A model generated the notes under the pieces. That model did no database searches. It was not told where the DNA came from and saw nothing but the letters and a program-made list of their open reading frames with translations. The position numbers were made by a program, and so were the translations under genes. From Salinarimonas sp. (GTDB lineage: Bacteria > Pseudomonadota > Alphaproteobacteria > Rhizobiales > Beijerinckiaceae), in the NCBI GenBank assembly GCA_020832565.1, contig JAFIEI010000016.1, positions 1 to 64,000 on the forward strand: a stretch of 64,000 nt of DNA, written 5' to 3'. How positions within the stretch are numbered: position 1 is the first letter of the stretch; each line of letters begins with the position of its first letter. Shown here piece after piece: positions 29,288-39,066 of this stretch.

Positions 29288-30265
29288 TCATGCTTGCGTT
29301 TCGGCGATATAGGCAGCGAGGATCGTATCGAGGCTGTCATCGGCGGTGATGATCTCTCCGAGCGCATGGCGGGTGACGAAGCCGCGCGGCCATCCCGCGA
29401 CGATACGCGTAATCGCCGGATCGGGCGCGACATTGACCCGGCGCGCCGCGTCCTCGCCGGCAATGCGCGCCAGCGCATCGACGAAATCGGCCACGCTCAC
29501 GCTGAGCGCCGGCTGGTTGACGGCGCGGCTTCCCGGGAATGCGCTCTGCGGCGCATCGTGCAGCGCCACGAGATTGCGCGCCGCCTGCCCCACGGAGACG
29601 ATCGGGAAGGGCGTCTCGGCTTCGAGCGGTGCGGTGACCCCGCGCCCTGCCAGAGGTTCGCGTGCCAGGGCCGAGATCAGGTCGGATACCGCGCCGGTCG
29701 GCGCGCCGGGGCGGATCACGACGATGGGGAGGCGCAGGGACCGGGCATCGACGAAGCCGTGGCGGCTGTAATCGTGGAGCAGGCGCTCGGTCATGGCTTT
29801 CGCCGTGCCGTAAGAGGTTTGCGGGTTCTGCACATGATCATCCGCCACGACCGCCGGCAGGTCGCCGCCGAACACCGCGATCGAGCTGGTATAGATGAAT
29901 TTCGCGCGCTGCTCGCCGAGCCGCAGGGCTTCGAGCATGCGCAGAGGCAGATGGAGGTTGGCCGCCCAGCCAAGGGCGAGGTCGCGCTCGGCTTCCACCG
30001 TCAGGCTGGCTGCGAGATGGAAGATGCTGTCTGCGCGAAACGCCATGATCTCGACGAGAAAGCCCTCGCCGCACATGTCCCCCGCCCTGGCGGTGACCGC
30101 GAAGGGGGCGGCCGGCAATGCCGACGGGACCGCGCGATCGACGAGCAGGAGTTCCTTGATCGCATGCGCGCGACCGGCCGAATCGGTGAGCGATCCCCGG
30201 CTGATGATCTCGCGCGTGAGCCTGCGCCCGATCAGCCCGAAAGCGCCCGTGATGAGAACCCGCAT
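29288..30265 (-). CDS. denD: NAD-dependent epimerase/dehydratase family, D-erythronate dehydrogenase-like
   Basis: 325-residue extended short-chain dehydrogenase. The NAD-binding ITGAFGLIGRRL begins the protein, YTSSIAVFGG supplies the catalytic serine, and YGTAK near residue 155 is the Y-x3-K pair. The length, RLPIVVIRPGAPTGAVSDL and the ALGEI ending resemble DenD, which oxidises D-erythronate at C2 in four-carbon sugar acid breakdown. The usual partner genes (a DUF1537 kinase and an aldolase) are absent here, so the symbol rests on similarity alone. Divergent from the tetR-like gene. Confidence 0.75.
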   Translation of the reverse strand: MRVLITGAFGLIGRRLTREIISRGSLTDSAGRAHAIKELLLVDRAVPSALPAAPFAVTARAGDMCGEGFLVEIMAFRADSIFHLAASLTVEAERDLALGWAANLHLPLRMLEALRLGEQRAKFIYTSSIAVFGGDLPAVVADDHVQNPQTSYGTAKAMTERLLHDYSRHGFVDARSLRLPIVVIRPGAPTGAVSDLISALAREPLAGRGVTAPLEAETPFPIVSVGQAARNLVALHDAPQSAFPGSRAVNQPALSVSVADFVDALARIAGEDAARRVNVAPDPAITRIVAGWPRGFVTRHALGEIITADDSLDTILAAYIAETQA

Positions 30266-30373
30266 GATCCGATCTCCCCGTTATTCCTGAAGCCGTTATT
30301 CGTGGTATTGGGCAGCATCGCCGTGATCGATACGATCGCGCCGCTTGCGTGAATCGTCCACCGGAGGTGCCCC

Positions 30374-31015
30374 GTGCCGAGCCGAGCCACCACGCCGCGT
30401 CCCGATCGGGGCGCCTGGCGCAAGACCGAGATCATCGAGGCGGCGGCGCAATGCTTCATGGAGCGCGGCTATCACGCTACCGGCGTCGACGATGTCGCGC
30501 GCCGGCTCGGTTGCACCAAGGGGCGCATCTATCATCACTATGCCAGCAAGACGGATCTGTTCTTCGCCGTCCATCGCGAGGGCATGGCGCGGCTGTTCGC
30601 GGCGCAGGAAGCCATCCTGCCCCTGCCCGAGAATGCGCTCGAAGCCTTGTGCGCCATGCTGACGGCGCATGCCAACGCCATGCTCGAACACCATACCTAC
30701 GAGAGCGTCGTGGCGCAGGGCGTGCAGGTGCATCGCTTCGAGGCGACCACGCCCGACCAGCGCGACACCATGGCTGCGCTGATCGCCGAGCGCGACCGTT
30801 TCGAGGCCTTGTTCAAGGCCCGGCTCGCGCGCGGCATGGCGCAGGGCAGCATCCGCGAAAGCGACGTCTCGATCACCGGCAAGGTGCTGCTGGGCGCACT
30901 GCAATGGTCGATCATCTGGTATCGTCCGCGCCCCGATGACGATGCCGCGCACCGGGCCGATCTCGCCGCGCGCATGGTCGCGCCGCTGATCGAGGGCCTG
31001 CGTCCGCCGGGTTGA
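30374..31015 (+). CDS. TetR-family transcriptional regulator
   Basis: 213 residues beginning at a GTG (30374) with GGAGG six bases upstream. The N-terminal helix-turn-helix (about residues 18-62; AAAQCFMERGYHATGVDDVARR then GRIYHHYASKTDLFFAV) is typical TetR/AcrR. The C-terminal ligand domain gives no clue to effector. It precedes the flavin monooxygenase gene on the same strand, and a near-perfect palindrome of TetR-operator style covers the promoter between them, so the monooxygenase is its likely target. Confidence 0.9.
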   Translation: MPSRATTPRPDRGAWRKTEIIEAAAQCFMERGYHATGVDDVARRLGCTKGRIYHHYASKTDLFFAVHREGMARLFAAQEAILPLPENALEALCAMLTAHANAMLEHHTYESVVAQGVQVHRFEATTPDQRDTMAALIAERDRFEALFKARLARGMAQGSIRESDVSITGKVLLGALQWSIIWYRPRPDDDAAHRADLAARMVAPLIEGLRPPG

Positions 31016-31081
31016 GGCGGGTCGTTTCGGGCCGTGAATTCGCGAATGTGTCGCCATGCGCAGATCCCTAGCATGTCTGCG

Positions 31082-31114
31082 TTGACATAAAAACCTACTC
31101 GGTAGTATGTTTTT
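31082..31114 (+). promoter_or_regulatory. Promoter with overlapping palindromic TetR-type operator
   Basis: TTGACA at 31082-31087 and TATGTT at 31106-31111 (spacing 18) form a plausible promoter for the monooxygenase gene. A 26-bp palindrome at 31089-31114 has 11-base arms AAAAACCTACT and AGTATGTTTTT around a CGGT centre, with 10 of 11 positions symmetric. It fills the spacer and covers the -10, so a bound repressor would block RNA polymerase. Confidence 0.75.
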
Positions 31115-31218
31115 GACGCTTCGATAATGCAGATCCGTCGAGGCGGCAGCCCGCATCACCGGCCCGAACGGGTTTGTCCGGCGCATGATCCACCAACGGA
31201 ACCTGAAGGATACTCACC

Positions 31219-32580
31219 GTGACCGATACGGCTTCTCCCGGCCTGCAAGAACGCGGCTCCCGGCCCGATGGCGAGACCGCCGATATCTGCATCATCGGAG
31301 CGGGCTCCTCGGGCATCACCGTCGCCAAGGCCTTGAAGGAGCAGGGCGTCGCCTTCGACTGTTTCGAGAAGGGCTCGGATATCGGCGGCATGTGGCGCTT
31401 CGAGAACGATAACGGCCTGTCGTCCTGCTATGCCTCGCTGCACATCGATACCAGCCGGCCCAATCTCGGCTATTCCGACTTCCCGATCGATCCGGATCTG
31501 CCTGATTTTCTCTCCCACACGCAGTTCCTGCGCCATCTCGAAGCCTATGCCGATCATTTCGGCATCCGGCCACTGGTCTCCTTCAACAGCGAAGTGACGG
31601 CGGTGGTGCCCCGTGACGGGGCGGATGGCAGGCGCTGGCGGGTGCGGCTCGCCGACGGGCGCGAGCGCGAATACGGCCATGTCGTCATCGCCAACGGACA
31701 TTTGTGGGATCCGCGCATGCCCGATTTTCCCGGCGCGTTCGAAGGCACGCAGATGCATTCGCATCACTACCGGCGGCCCGATCCGTTCGATGGGCAGCGT
31801 GTTCTCGTCGTCGGGCTGGGCAATTCCGCCGTCGATATCGCGGTCGATCTGTCGAAGCGGGCCGGGCATGTCTGCGTATCGACCAGGCGCAGCGCCTGGG
31901 TGATGCCGAAATACCTGTTCGGTCGTCCGATCGACCAGGTTTCGGGCGCGCTCGCGCGGCGCCTGCGCCTGCCTACCACGGCGATCCGGCGGATCATGAG
32001 CGTATTGGTGCGTTTTGCGCAGGGCGATCAGCGCCGCTTCGGCCTGCCGCGCCCGGAGCATCCGATGTGGCGCGAACATGCCACGCTCAGCCAGGAACTC
32101 CTGCCCGCCATCGGGCACGGGCGCATCTCGGTGAAGCCGAATATCGCGCGGCTCGACGGGGACGGCGTCTGCTTCGTCGACGGCAGCCGGGAGCCTTTCG
32201 ACGCAATCATCTACGCCACCGGTTACCGCACGCGCTTTCCTTTCCTCTGCGAGGAAATCTTCAATCCCGACGAAGAAGCCGGCGACCTCTATCGCCGGAT
32301 GATCCCGCTCGCGCATGACGGATTGATCTTCGCGGGCCTCGTCCAGCCGATCGGCCCGACCATTCCCCTCGTCGAGATCCAGGGACAATGGATCGCGCGG
32401 GCTCTCTCGGAAAAGATGGCGCTGCCCGATGCGCAGGCCCGGGCACGCGAGGTGGAGGCGCATCGCGCGCGCCAGCGCAAGACCTGGCTCGATTCGCCGC
32501 GCTATCTGCTCGAAGTCGATTTCCGCCATTATGCCGGTCAGATGCGCGCGGATATGGAGCGCGGCGTCGCGGGCGATTGA
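31219..32580 (+). CDS. Flavin-containing monooxygenase
   Basis: 453 residues. FAD-binding Rossmann motif IIGAGSSGITVAKAL near residue 25, NADPH-binding VLVVGLGNSAVDIAVDL near 195, and between them the FMO fingerprint F-x-G-x3-H-x3-(F/Y) as FEGTQMHSHHY at about 174-184. The family oxygenates nitrogen, sulfur or (as Baeyer-Villiger enzymes) ketone substrates with NADPH and oxygen. IYATGYRT near 331 is the second conserved FMO site. The gene is preceded by a repressor-controlled promoter, so expression is probably induced by a chemical cue. Confidence 0.9.
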   Translation: MTDTASPGLQERGSRPDGETADICIIGAGSSGITVAKALKEQGVAFDCFEKGSDIGGMWRFENDNGLSSCYASLHIDTSRPNLGYSDFPIDPDLPDFLSHTQFLRHLEAYADHFGIRPLVSFNSEVTAVVPRDGADGRRWRVRLADGREREYGHVVIANGHLWDPRMPDFPGAFEGTQMHSHHYRRPDPFDGQRVLVVGLGNSAVDIAVDLSKRAGHVCVSTRRSAWVMPKYLFGRPIDQVSGALARRLRLPTTAIRRIMSVLVRFAQGDQRRFGLPRPEHPMWREHATLSQELLPAIGHGRISVKPNIARLDGDGVCFVDGSREPFDAIIYATGYRTRFPFLCEEIFNPDEEAGDLYRRMIPLAHDGLIFAGLVQPIGPTIPLVEIQGQWIARALSEKMALPDAQARAREVEAHRARQRKTWLDSPRYLLEVDFRHYAGQMRADMERGVAGD

Positions 32581-32721
32581 GTGTCGGCATACCGGCCGTA
32601 TCAAGGCGCGCGCGCCGGCAAGAGATTACGGATCCGATGGCCGGCCCCTCGCCTGCGGGGGCGGCTGCGCCAGATAGGGGGCGGGGTTGCGGATCAGAAT
32701 CGGCGGAGTCGAGGGTTTCTC

Positions 32722-33774
32722 ATGTATGACAGGCGGGTTTTCCTGAAAGGCGGGTTCGGCTTCGGTCTGGGCCTCGGGATCGGGCTTGCCGAAACCTCCG
32801 GCGTGCTTGCGGCAAACGGCGTGCGCGCGCCGCGCAATCCGCATGTCATCCCGGCGCAGCGCATCGACGACATGCTCGCCCGCGCCGTCGGGCTGGGTCC
32901 GATCCACTCCCTGATCGCATCGCGTCACGGTGTCGTCATCGCCGAGCGGCACTATGCCGGACCCGGCCTCGACAGCGTCGCCAATATCAAATCCGTGTCG
33001 AAGACGGTGCTCGCCGCCATGGTCGGCATCGCCATCGATCGCGATATCATCGCCGATGTCGACCAGCCGATCGTCGATCTCCTCGGCGAGCGGATCCCGG
33101 CCTCGGCGGATCCCATGATCGCGCGCGTGACGGTGGATCACCTGCTCTCGATGCGGGCCGGATTGGAGCGGACATCCGGGGCGAATTACGGGCCCTGGAT
33201 CGCGAGCCGCGACTGGGTTGCGCATGCGCTGTCGCGGCCCTTCGTCGCGGAGCCGGGCGAGGCGCTGCAATATTCCACCGGCACCTGGCACATCCTTTCG
33301 GCGATCCTGACGCGCCGCTCCGGGCGCAGCACCCTGGACCTCGCCCGCGATTGGCTGGGCGAGCCGATCGGCTTCCGCTTCCCGCCCTGGCCGCAAGACC
33401 CGCAAGGGATCTATTTCGGCGGCAACGATATGGGAATGTCACCGCGTGCGCTCCTGCGCTTCGGCGAGATGTACCTGAACGGCGGCATGATCGATGCCCG
33501 ACAGGTGCTGGCGCAGAACTGGATCGAGGCATCGTGGGAGCCGCGCGCGGTTTCGCCGTTCTCCGGTCATGCCTATGGCTATGGCTGGTTCGTTACCGAA
33601 CTGGGCGGGCAGCGGGTTCTCTACGGGCGCGGCTATGGCGGGCAACTGCTCTATGTGGTGCCCGATCGCGGTCTGAGCATCGTGATCACCTCGGATCCGA
33701 CACCCCCGTCGGCCGGCGGCGGCTATGTACGCGCGCTGCATGATCTCGTCGGGACGGGATTGGTCGCCCCATAG
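32722..33774 (+). CDS. Beta-lactamase-family serine hydrolase with Tat signal
   Basis: 350 residues from the ATG at 32722, which has GAGGG upstream and yields a twin-arginine signal (DRRVFLKGGFGFGLGLGIG); an upstream start would hide it. The class C/penicillin-binding fold is shown by the S-x-x-K nucleophile (SVSK near residue 92), the second motif as YST near 183 (usually Y-x-N, so the third residue differs) and a C-terminal GYGGQ in place of the KTG strand. Members are esterases, peptidases or amidases; true beta-lactamase activity is unlikely. Exported to the periplasm already folded. Confidence 0.85.
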   Translation: MYDRRVFLKGGFGFGLGLGIGLAETSGVLAANGVRAPRNPHVIPAQRIDDMLARAVGLGPIHSLIASRHGVVIAERHYAGPGLDSVANIKSVSKTVLAAMVGIAIDRDIIADVDQPIVDLLGERIPASADPMIARVTVDHLLSMRAGLERTSGANYGPWIASRDWVAHALSRPFVAEPGEALQYSTGTWHILSAILTRRSGRSTLDLARDWLGEPIGFRFPPWPQDPQGIYFGGNDMGMSPRALLRFGEMYLNGGMIDARQVLAQNWIEASWEPRAVSPFSGHAYGYGWFVTELGGQRVLYGRGYGGQLLYVVPDRGLSIVITSDPTPPSAGGGYVRALHDLVGTGLVAP

Positions 33775-33893
33775 GCTTTCGTACCGCGCGCGATAAAATC
33801 CGCTTCGGCTCGCCGTCGGAATCGGAGTAGAAGGCGGAAGCGGACGTCATGTCGTGTCCGCGTTCATCCGAAACCGCTTTCATCGAGGCGTGC

Positions 33894-34310
33894 ATGGCTT
33901 ACTGGCTCTTCAAATCCGAACCGAATGTCTGGTCCTTCGACATGCAGATGGAGCGCGGCGACAGGGGCGAGCATTGGGACGGGGTGCGCAATCATCTGGC
34001 CAAGCAGCAGATGATGGCCATGAAGATCGGCGATCGCGGCTTCTTCTACCATTCCAATATCGGCAAGGAGATCGTCGGCATCGTCGAGGTGATCCGTGAA
34101 TTCTATCCCGATCACACGGATCCGAGCGGGCGCTTCGGCATGGTCGATATCAAGGCGGTCAAACCCTTGAAGAACCCGGTCTCGCTGGCGGCGATCAAGG
34201 ACGAGCCGCGCCTGTCGGAGATGGCGCTGGTCAAGCAATCGCGCCTCTCGGTGCAGCCCGTCACGCCGGAGGAATGGAATATCGTGCTGGAAATGGCCGG
34301 GATGCGCTGA
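33894..34310 (+). CDS. EVE domain-containing protein
   Basis: 138 residues from the ATG at 33894 (MAYWLFKSEPNVWSFD), matching the usual EVE N-terminus; an in-frame ATG 45 bases upstream adds an unlike tail. EVE domains are PUA-like and bind modified nucleobases in DNA or RNA. WDGVRNHLAKQQM, GFFYHSN and GIVEVIREFYPD are the conserved core blocks. Single-domain EVE proteins are widespread and often housekeeping. Converges on the two-domain monooxygenase gene with 7 bases between. Confidence 0.92.
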   Translation: MAYWLFKSEPNVWSFDMQMERGDRGEHWDGVRNHLAKQQMMAMKIGDRGFFYHSNIGKEIVGIVEVIREFYPDHTDPSGRFGMVDIKAVKPLKNPVSLAAIKDEPRLSEMALVKQSRLSVQPVTPEEWNIVLEMAGMR

Positions 34311-34317
34311 GGGGATA

Positions 34318-36651
34318 TCAGCCCGGCGCCTTTGCCTTCAATTCCGCGCGTGTTCTGGGCTTGCCCCGGATACGCAGATCCTCGAGATCGGCGCGTTCGC
34401 GTACGGCATTGCGCATGATCTGCTCCTGACCGGGCTGGTATTGTGGCGGGCAGGGCATGCCTTTTGCCTGATACCAGGCCGCAGCCTGCATGGTGAAGAA
34501 CGGATCGACCAGATGCGGGCGCCCGAGCGCCACGAGATCGGCGCGCCCGGCGGCCAGAATGGTATTGACCTGATCCGCATCGGTAATGTTGCCCACGCAC
34601 ATCGTCGCGACATGCGCCTCATTGCGGATCTGGTCGGAGAAGGGCGTCTGGAACATGCGGCCAAAGATCGGGCGCGCCTCGCGTACGGTCTGGCCCGTGG
34701 AGACGTCGACGAGATCGACGCCCGCCTGCGCAAAGGCCTCGGCGATTTCCACCGCGTCATCCGCCGTGATCCCGCCCTCGGCCCAGTCGGTGGCGGAAAT
34801 GCGCACCGACATCGGCTTGTGCGCCGGCCAGGCCTCGCGCATCGCGGTGAAGACCTCCAGCGGAAAGCGCAGGCGATTCTCCAGGCTGCCGCCATAGGCG
34901 TCCTTGCGGGTATTGGTCAGCGGTGAGAGGAAGCTCGCGAGCAGATAGCCGTGGGCGCAATGCAGTTCGAGCATGTCGAAGCCGCAAGCCTCCCCGCGCC
35001 GGGTGGCCGCGACGAATTGCGCCTTCACCGCATCCATCTCGTCGCGGTCGATCTCGCGTGGCACCTGGCTGTCGGGAAAGTAAGGAATGGGTGAGGCGGA
35101 GGTGATGTCCCAGGCGCCCTCCTCGAGGGGGCGGTCCATGCCCTCCCACATCAGCTTGCTCGCGCCCTTGCGTCCGGCATGGCCGAGTTGCAGGCAGATC
35201 TTCGTCTGCGAATTGGCATGGACGAAATCGACGATGCGCGTCCAGGCCTCCTCCTGTGCATCGTTCCATAGGCCGGTGCAGCCCGGCGTGATCCGCGCCT
35301 GTGGCGAGACACAGGTCATCTCGGTGAACATCAGCCCCGGCCCGCCGATGGCGCGCGAACCGTAATGCACCATGTGCCAGTCGCCCGGCAGGCCGTCCCT
35401 GGCGGAATACATGCACATCGGGCTCATCACCGCGCGGTTTTGCACCACCATCTCGCGCAGGCGAAACGGTTGGAACATCGGCACTTGCGGGTTGTGCGTA
35501 TCGACGTCGAACCCGGCTTCGCGCACCTGCTGCGCGAAATGCCGGTCGATTGCCGCGACGAATTCCGGGGCGCGCAGCCTTAGATTGTCATAGGTGATCG
35601 CCTTGGCGCGGGTCATCACGCCGAAGGCGAACTGCACCGGGTGGAAGTTCCAGAACCGCGCCACATGCTCGAACCAGACCAGCGATACGTCCGCCGCGTG
35701 CTGGGTCTTTTCGGTTTCCTCGCGGCGCGTCGATTCGAACAGGTCGAGGGCGCCGGAGACGGCGGAATCCTTCTGGAAACACTCATAGAGATGGATCGCA
35801 TCCTCCATGGCGAGCTTGGTGCCCGAGCCGATGGAGAAATGCGCGCTCGCCTTGGCGTCACCGAGCAGGACCATGTTGTCCTTCACCCAGCGCGCATTGC
35901 GGATCATCGGGAAATTGCGCCAGATCGAGCGGTTGGTGATGACGGGGTGACCGTCGAGCGCATCAGCGAAGATCTCCTGCATCAGGGCCGCTGATTGCGC
36001 CTCGTCCATGTCCGCGAGGCCGGCGCGCTCGAAGCTTTGGGCATCCGTCTCGAACACCCAGGTCGAGCGCCCCGCCTCGTATTGATAGGCATGGGCGATG
36101 AAGGGTCCCCATTCGGTTTCCCGGAAAATGAAGGTGAAGGCGTCGAGCGGCTTCGTCGAGCCCATCCAGGTGAACTTGTTTGGCCGCAGATCGACCTGCG
36201 TGCCGAAATGATCCTCGTGTTTTGCCCGGAACCGGCTGTTGATGCCGTCGGCCACGACGACGAGATCGGCGCCCAGGGCACTCTCGTCGGTGATCTCGCT
36301 CTCGAAGACGAGTTCGATGCCAAGCTCCCGGGCGCGCTCCTGCAGGATCAGGAGCAGGGTGCGCCGCGAGCAGCCGCAGAAACCGTTGCCGCCGATGCGG
36401 AAGCTCTCGCCCTTGAAATGGATGGCGATGTCGTCCCAATAGGCGAATTCCCGGGTGATGTGGTCATAGCTCGGCTTGTCGTAAGTTTCGAAATTGTCGA
36501 GCGTCGCATCGGAGAAGACCACGCCGAAGCCGAACGTGTCATCGGGCCGGTTGCGCTCATGCACCGTGATCTCGTGGGCGGGATCCTGCTTCTTCATCAG
36601 GATGGCGAAATACAGGCCCGCAGGCCCGCCTCCGATGACGGCGATCTTCAT
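34318..36651 (-). CDS. Bifunctional salicylyl-CoA 5-hydroxylase / 2-aminobenzoyl-CoA monooxygenase-reductase type flavoprotein
   Basis: 777 residues from the ATG at 36651 (AGGGGAT upstream; [18 protein letters not shown]). Residues 1 to ~380 form an aromatic-ring FAD monooxygenase ([28 protein letters not shown]). Residues ~400-777 form an old-yellow-enzyme FMN reductase ([35 protein letters not shown]). This fusion is known from 2-aminobenzoyl-CoA monooxygenase/reductase of aerobic anthranilate degradation and from proteins annotated salicylyl-CoA 5-hydroxylase. A CoA ligase and ring-opening genes would be expected nearby but none is seen in the window, so the substrate is unproven. Confidence 0.9.
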   Translation of the reverse strand: MKIAVIGGGPAGLYFAILMKKQDPAHEITVHERNRPDDTFGFGVVFSDATLDNFETYDKPSYDHITREFAYWDDIAIHFKGESFRIGGNGFCGCSRRTLLLILQERARELGIELVFESEITDESALGADLVVVADGINSRFRAKHEDHFGTQVDLRPNKFTWMGSTKPLDAFTFIFRETEWGPFIAHAYQYEAGRSTWVFETDAQSFERAGLADMDEAQSAALMQEIFADALDGHPVITNRSIWRNFPMIRNARWVKDNMVLLGDAKASAHFSIGSGTKLAMEDAIHLYECFQKDSAVSGALDLFESTRREETEKTQHAADVSLVWFEHVARFWNFHPVQFAFGVMTRAKAITYDNLRLRAPEFVAAIDRHFAQQVREAGFDVDTHNPQVPMFQPFRLREMVVQNRAVMSPMCMYSARDGLPGDWHMVHYGSRAIGGPGLMFTEMTCVSPQARITPGCTGLWNDAQEEAWTRIVDFVHANSQTKICLQLGHAGRKGASKLMWEGMDRPLEEGAWDITSASPIPYFPDSQVPREIDRDEMDAVKAQFVAATRRGEACGFDMLELHCAHGYLLASFLSPLTNTRKDAYGGSLENRLRFPLEVFTAMREAWPAHKPMSVRISATDWAEGGITADDAVEIAEAFAQAGVDLVDVSTGQTVREARPIFGRMFQTPFSDQIRNEAHVATMCVGNITDADQVNTILAAGRADLVALGRPHLVDPFFTMQAAAWYQAKGMPCPPQYQPGQEQIMRNAVRERADLEDLRIRGKPRTRAELKAKAPG

Positions 36652-36866
36652 GATGCTATCCCCTCGTCGCACGCCCGTTTCCGCAGCCACGGCGCCTGAA
36701 AATAATTTAAGCTTAAAATAATTTCGTGCGCAAGCGGGGGGCCGCGCGTCCGGGTGCGATAATGCGCGCCGGGACATCTTGCCGCTGCCGTCGCGGAACC
36801 ACTGACGCCGACCGGCGTTTCCCCGGCTCGACACAAGCACGAGAAACGCATTCGGGAGACAAGACC

Positions 36867-36947
36867 ATGTTACGCGGTGGATTACTGTGGATGCTCGGCA
36901 TCCCCTTGCCGATCATCATTCTACTCTTTCTCTTCGGCGTCCTGTGA
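36867..36947 (+). CDS. 26-residue hydrophobic membrane peptide
   Basis: Encodes a 26-residue peptide starting [11 protein letters not shown], continuing with a Gly-Ile-Pro-Leu-Pro turn and ending in a very hydrophobic Ile/Leu/Phe segment. A GGGAG at 36854-36858, eight bases before the ATG, is a proper ribosome binding site. The pattern of a short amphipathic start, a proline kink and one membrane helix looks like conserved small membrane peptides of proteobacteria that I cannot name. It sits alone between the monooxygenase-reductase and selO genes. Confidence 0.6.
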   Translation: MLRGGLLWMLGIPLPIIILLFLFGVL

Positions 36948-37002
36948 CTCTTCGGCGCCCACTCAGGCGTCACTGACCGGTCGGTGTCGGCCGCCTCGAT
37001 GA

Positions 37003-38541
37003 TCAGGTGCCGCAGAAGGTCAGCGTCACACGCTCATGCGCCAGCGGCGGCGCCTGAAAGGCCGCATGTTGCGGCTTGTCCGCAAACGGCTCGGCCAGAA
37101 CGTCGTTCAGCGTATCAAACGGTCCGAAATCGTCATGCGTAACGGCCGCGTCGATCATCGCCTCGACGCGATGGTTGCGCGGGATGACGAAGGGATTGAC
37201 GCCACGCATCGCCGTGGCGGTATCGCCGGGCGGGCGTGCCTCATGCGCGAGTCGTGCGCGCCAGCGCGGCAGCCAGGCGCGGATCGCATCGCCCAGCGTG
37301 AACAGATCACGGATCGCCTCGTCGGCGCCGTCATCAAGGACGGCGTCGGCGAGGTTGCGAAAGGTCAGCGTGAAATCGGCCCCGCCCTGATGCATGGCGT
37401 CGAGCAGATCCTCGATCAGGGCATCGTCGCCGTCCTCTTCGCGATCGAGCCCGATCTTGGCCCGCATATGCGCGCGCCAATGCAGGCGGTAGCGTTCCGG
37501 GAAGGTGCCGAGGATCTCCCCGAGCCGGGCAATGCCGCGTTCGGTATCCGCATCCACATGCGGTAACAGCGCCTCGGCGAGCCGCGCGAGATTCCACGGC
37601 GCGATGCGGGGCTGGTTGACATAGGCGTAGCGGCCATATTCATCGACGAAACTGAACTTGGTGGCCGGATCATAGGCATCCATGAAGGCGCAGGGGCCGT
37701 AATCGATGGTCTCGCCCGAGATCGCCATGTTGTCGGTATTCATCACGCCATGGATGAAGCCGAGACTCATCCAGTGCGCGACGAGTGCCGCCTGACGCTC
37801 CAGCACCTGCTCGTAGAGTGCGAGATACCGGTCCGGCATGCCGCCAATTTCGGGGAAATGCCGCGCGATGACATGGTCGGCGAGGGTGGCCACCGCCTCG
37901 TGATCGCCGTGCGCGGCGAAATACTGGAACGTCCCCACCCGGATATGGCTCGATGCGACCCGGGTGACGATGCCGCCCGGCAGGAACGCATCGCGCACCA
38001 CCTGCTCGCCCGTCGTGACGGCGGCGAGCGCTCGCGTGGTGGGCACGCCCAGCGCGTGCATGGCTTCGCTCATCACGTATTCACGCAGGACCGGCCCGAG
38101 CGCGGCGCGCCCGTCACCCTGGCGTGAAAAGGGCGTGCGCCCCGATCCCTTGAGCTGGATGTCGCGGCGCTGTCCCGCGCGGTCGATCACTTCCCCGAGC
38201 AGGATCGCCCGGCCATCGCCGAGCTGCGGCGTATAGTGGCCGAATTGATGGCCGGCATAGGCCATGGCCAGCGGCTCTGCCCCTTGCGGCATGCGATTGC
38301 CGGCGAAGATTTCCGCGCCCTCGGGGGAATCGAGGGCCGCCGCATCAAGGCCGAGCTCGGCGGCCAGCGCATGGTTGAAACGGATCAGGCGCGGCGCCGC
38401 CACCGGCTCCGGCGGCATCCTGGCGTAGAACCGCTCGGGCAGGCGGGCATAGCTGTTGTCGAAGGCAAAGCCGCCAGTCGTCGTGGCAAGCGGCCCGGTG
38501 ACGGTGTCAGCGGCGGCGGAATCAGGTGAGGTCGAGGGCAT
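37003..38541 (-). CDS. selO: Protein adenylyltransferase SelO (YdiU/UPF0061)
   Basis: 512 residues, normal family length. SelO is a pseudokinase-fold enzyme that transfers AMP to protein Ser/Thr/Tyr and is linked to oxidative stress. YAGHQFGHYTPQLGDGRAILLGEV near residue 95, GRTPFSRQGDGRAALGPVLREYV near 135, and the metal/catalytic HGVMNTDNMAISGETIDYGPCAFMD near 265 are intact. A cysteine sits three residues from the C-terminus (FCGT), where some homologues have selenocysteine or cysteine. Its start overlaps the end of the DUF2237 gene by 20 bases. Confidence 0.95.
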   Translation of the reverse strand: MPSTSPDSAAADTVTGPLATTTGGFAFDNSYARLPERFYARMPPEPVAAPRLIRFNHALAAELGLDAAALDSPEGAEIFAGNRMPQGAEPLAMAYAGHQFGHYTPQLGDGRAILLGEVIDRAGQRRDIQLKGSGRTPFSRQGDGRAALGPVLREYVMSEAMHALGVPTTRALAAVTTGEQVVRDAFLPGGIVTRVASSHIRVGTFQYFAAHGDHEAVATLADHVIARHFPEIGGMPDRYLALYEQVLERQAALVAHWMSLGFIHGVMNTDNMAISGETIDYGPCAFMDAYDPATKFSFVDEYGRYAYVNQPRIAPWNLARLAEALLPHVDADTERGIARLGEILGTFPERYRLHWRAHMRAKIGLDREEDGDDALIEDLLDAMHQGGADFTLTFRNLADAVLDDGADEAIRDLFTLGDAIRAWLPRWRARLAHEARPPGDTATAMRGVNPFVIPRNHRVEAMIDAAVTHDDFGPFDTLNDVLAEPFADKPQHAAFQAPPLAHERVTLTFCGT

Positions 38542-38944
38542 GTGCCTTCAGCTCCTGCAGATCGATGATGTCGAGGGCGCGCTCATGCGTCGCGGCGAGC
38601 GCCACCGGCGGGGCGACGCCGGCCTCCAGCGCCTCCCTCCAGCGCAGGGCACACAGGCACCAGCGATCACCGGGTTTCAGTCCCGGAAAGCCGAATTCCG
38701 GGCGCGGGGTGACGAGGTCGTTTCCACGCATGCGCGAGAAATCCAGGAATTCCTGCGTGACCTGCGCGCAGACCACGTGGCGTCCGGTATCCTCCGGCCC
38801 GGTTTCGCAACAACCGTCGCGATAGAAGCCGGTCATCGGGGCGACCGAACAGGTCGCCAGCGGCTCGCCGAAGACGTTGCGGCTCTCGCTCGCTGGTTCG
38901 ATCGGCATGCTGGACATGGCATCCTCGTCCGGCTTGCGCGACAT
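38522..38944 (-). CDS. DUF2237 family protein
   Basis: 140 residues. Recognised by the DUF2237 pattern NVFGEPLATCSVAPMTGFYRDGCC, the CETGPEDTGRHVVCAQVT block and RWCLCALRW. The family is small, cysteine-containing and uncharacterised. Its 3' end overlaps selO by 20 bases, suggesting co-expression. The cysteine pairs and coupling to SelO hint at a redox role (inference). Confidence 0.85.
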   Translation of the reverse strand: MSRKPDEDAMSSMPIEPASESRNVFGEPLATCSVAPMTGFYRDGCCETGPEDTGRHVVCAQVTQEFLDFSRMRGNDLVTPRPEFGFPGLKPGDRWCLCALRWREALEAGVAPPVALAATHERALDIIDLQELKAHALDLT

Positions 38945-39031
38945 GACGATCCCCGCGATTGCTCATCGGATCGGGATCGTCCGCGTGCCGCTTGATCAGG
39001 TTATGGTTCAAGATTGGTGAGCAGGGCGCGC

Positions 39032-39066
39032 TTGTCAATATGATAGCGAAACGATACATTATCTCC
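39032..39066 (+). promoter_or_regulatory. Promoter and candidate autoregulatory operator of the MarR-like gene
   Basis: TTGTCA at 39032-39037 and TACATT at 39055-39060 are 17 bases apart. The spacer holds an imperfect palindrome, TAGCG-AAA-CGATA, at 39044-39056. The ATG at 39067 lies 6 bases after the -10 and has no ribosome binding site, so the mRNA may begin at the start codon. Confidence 0.55.
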
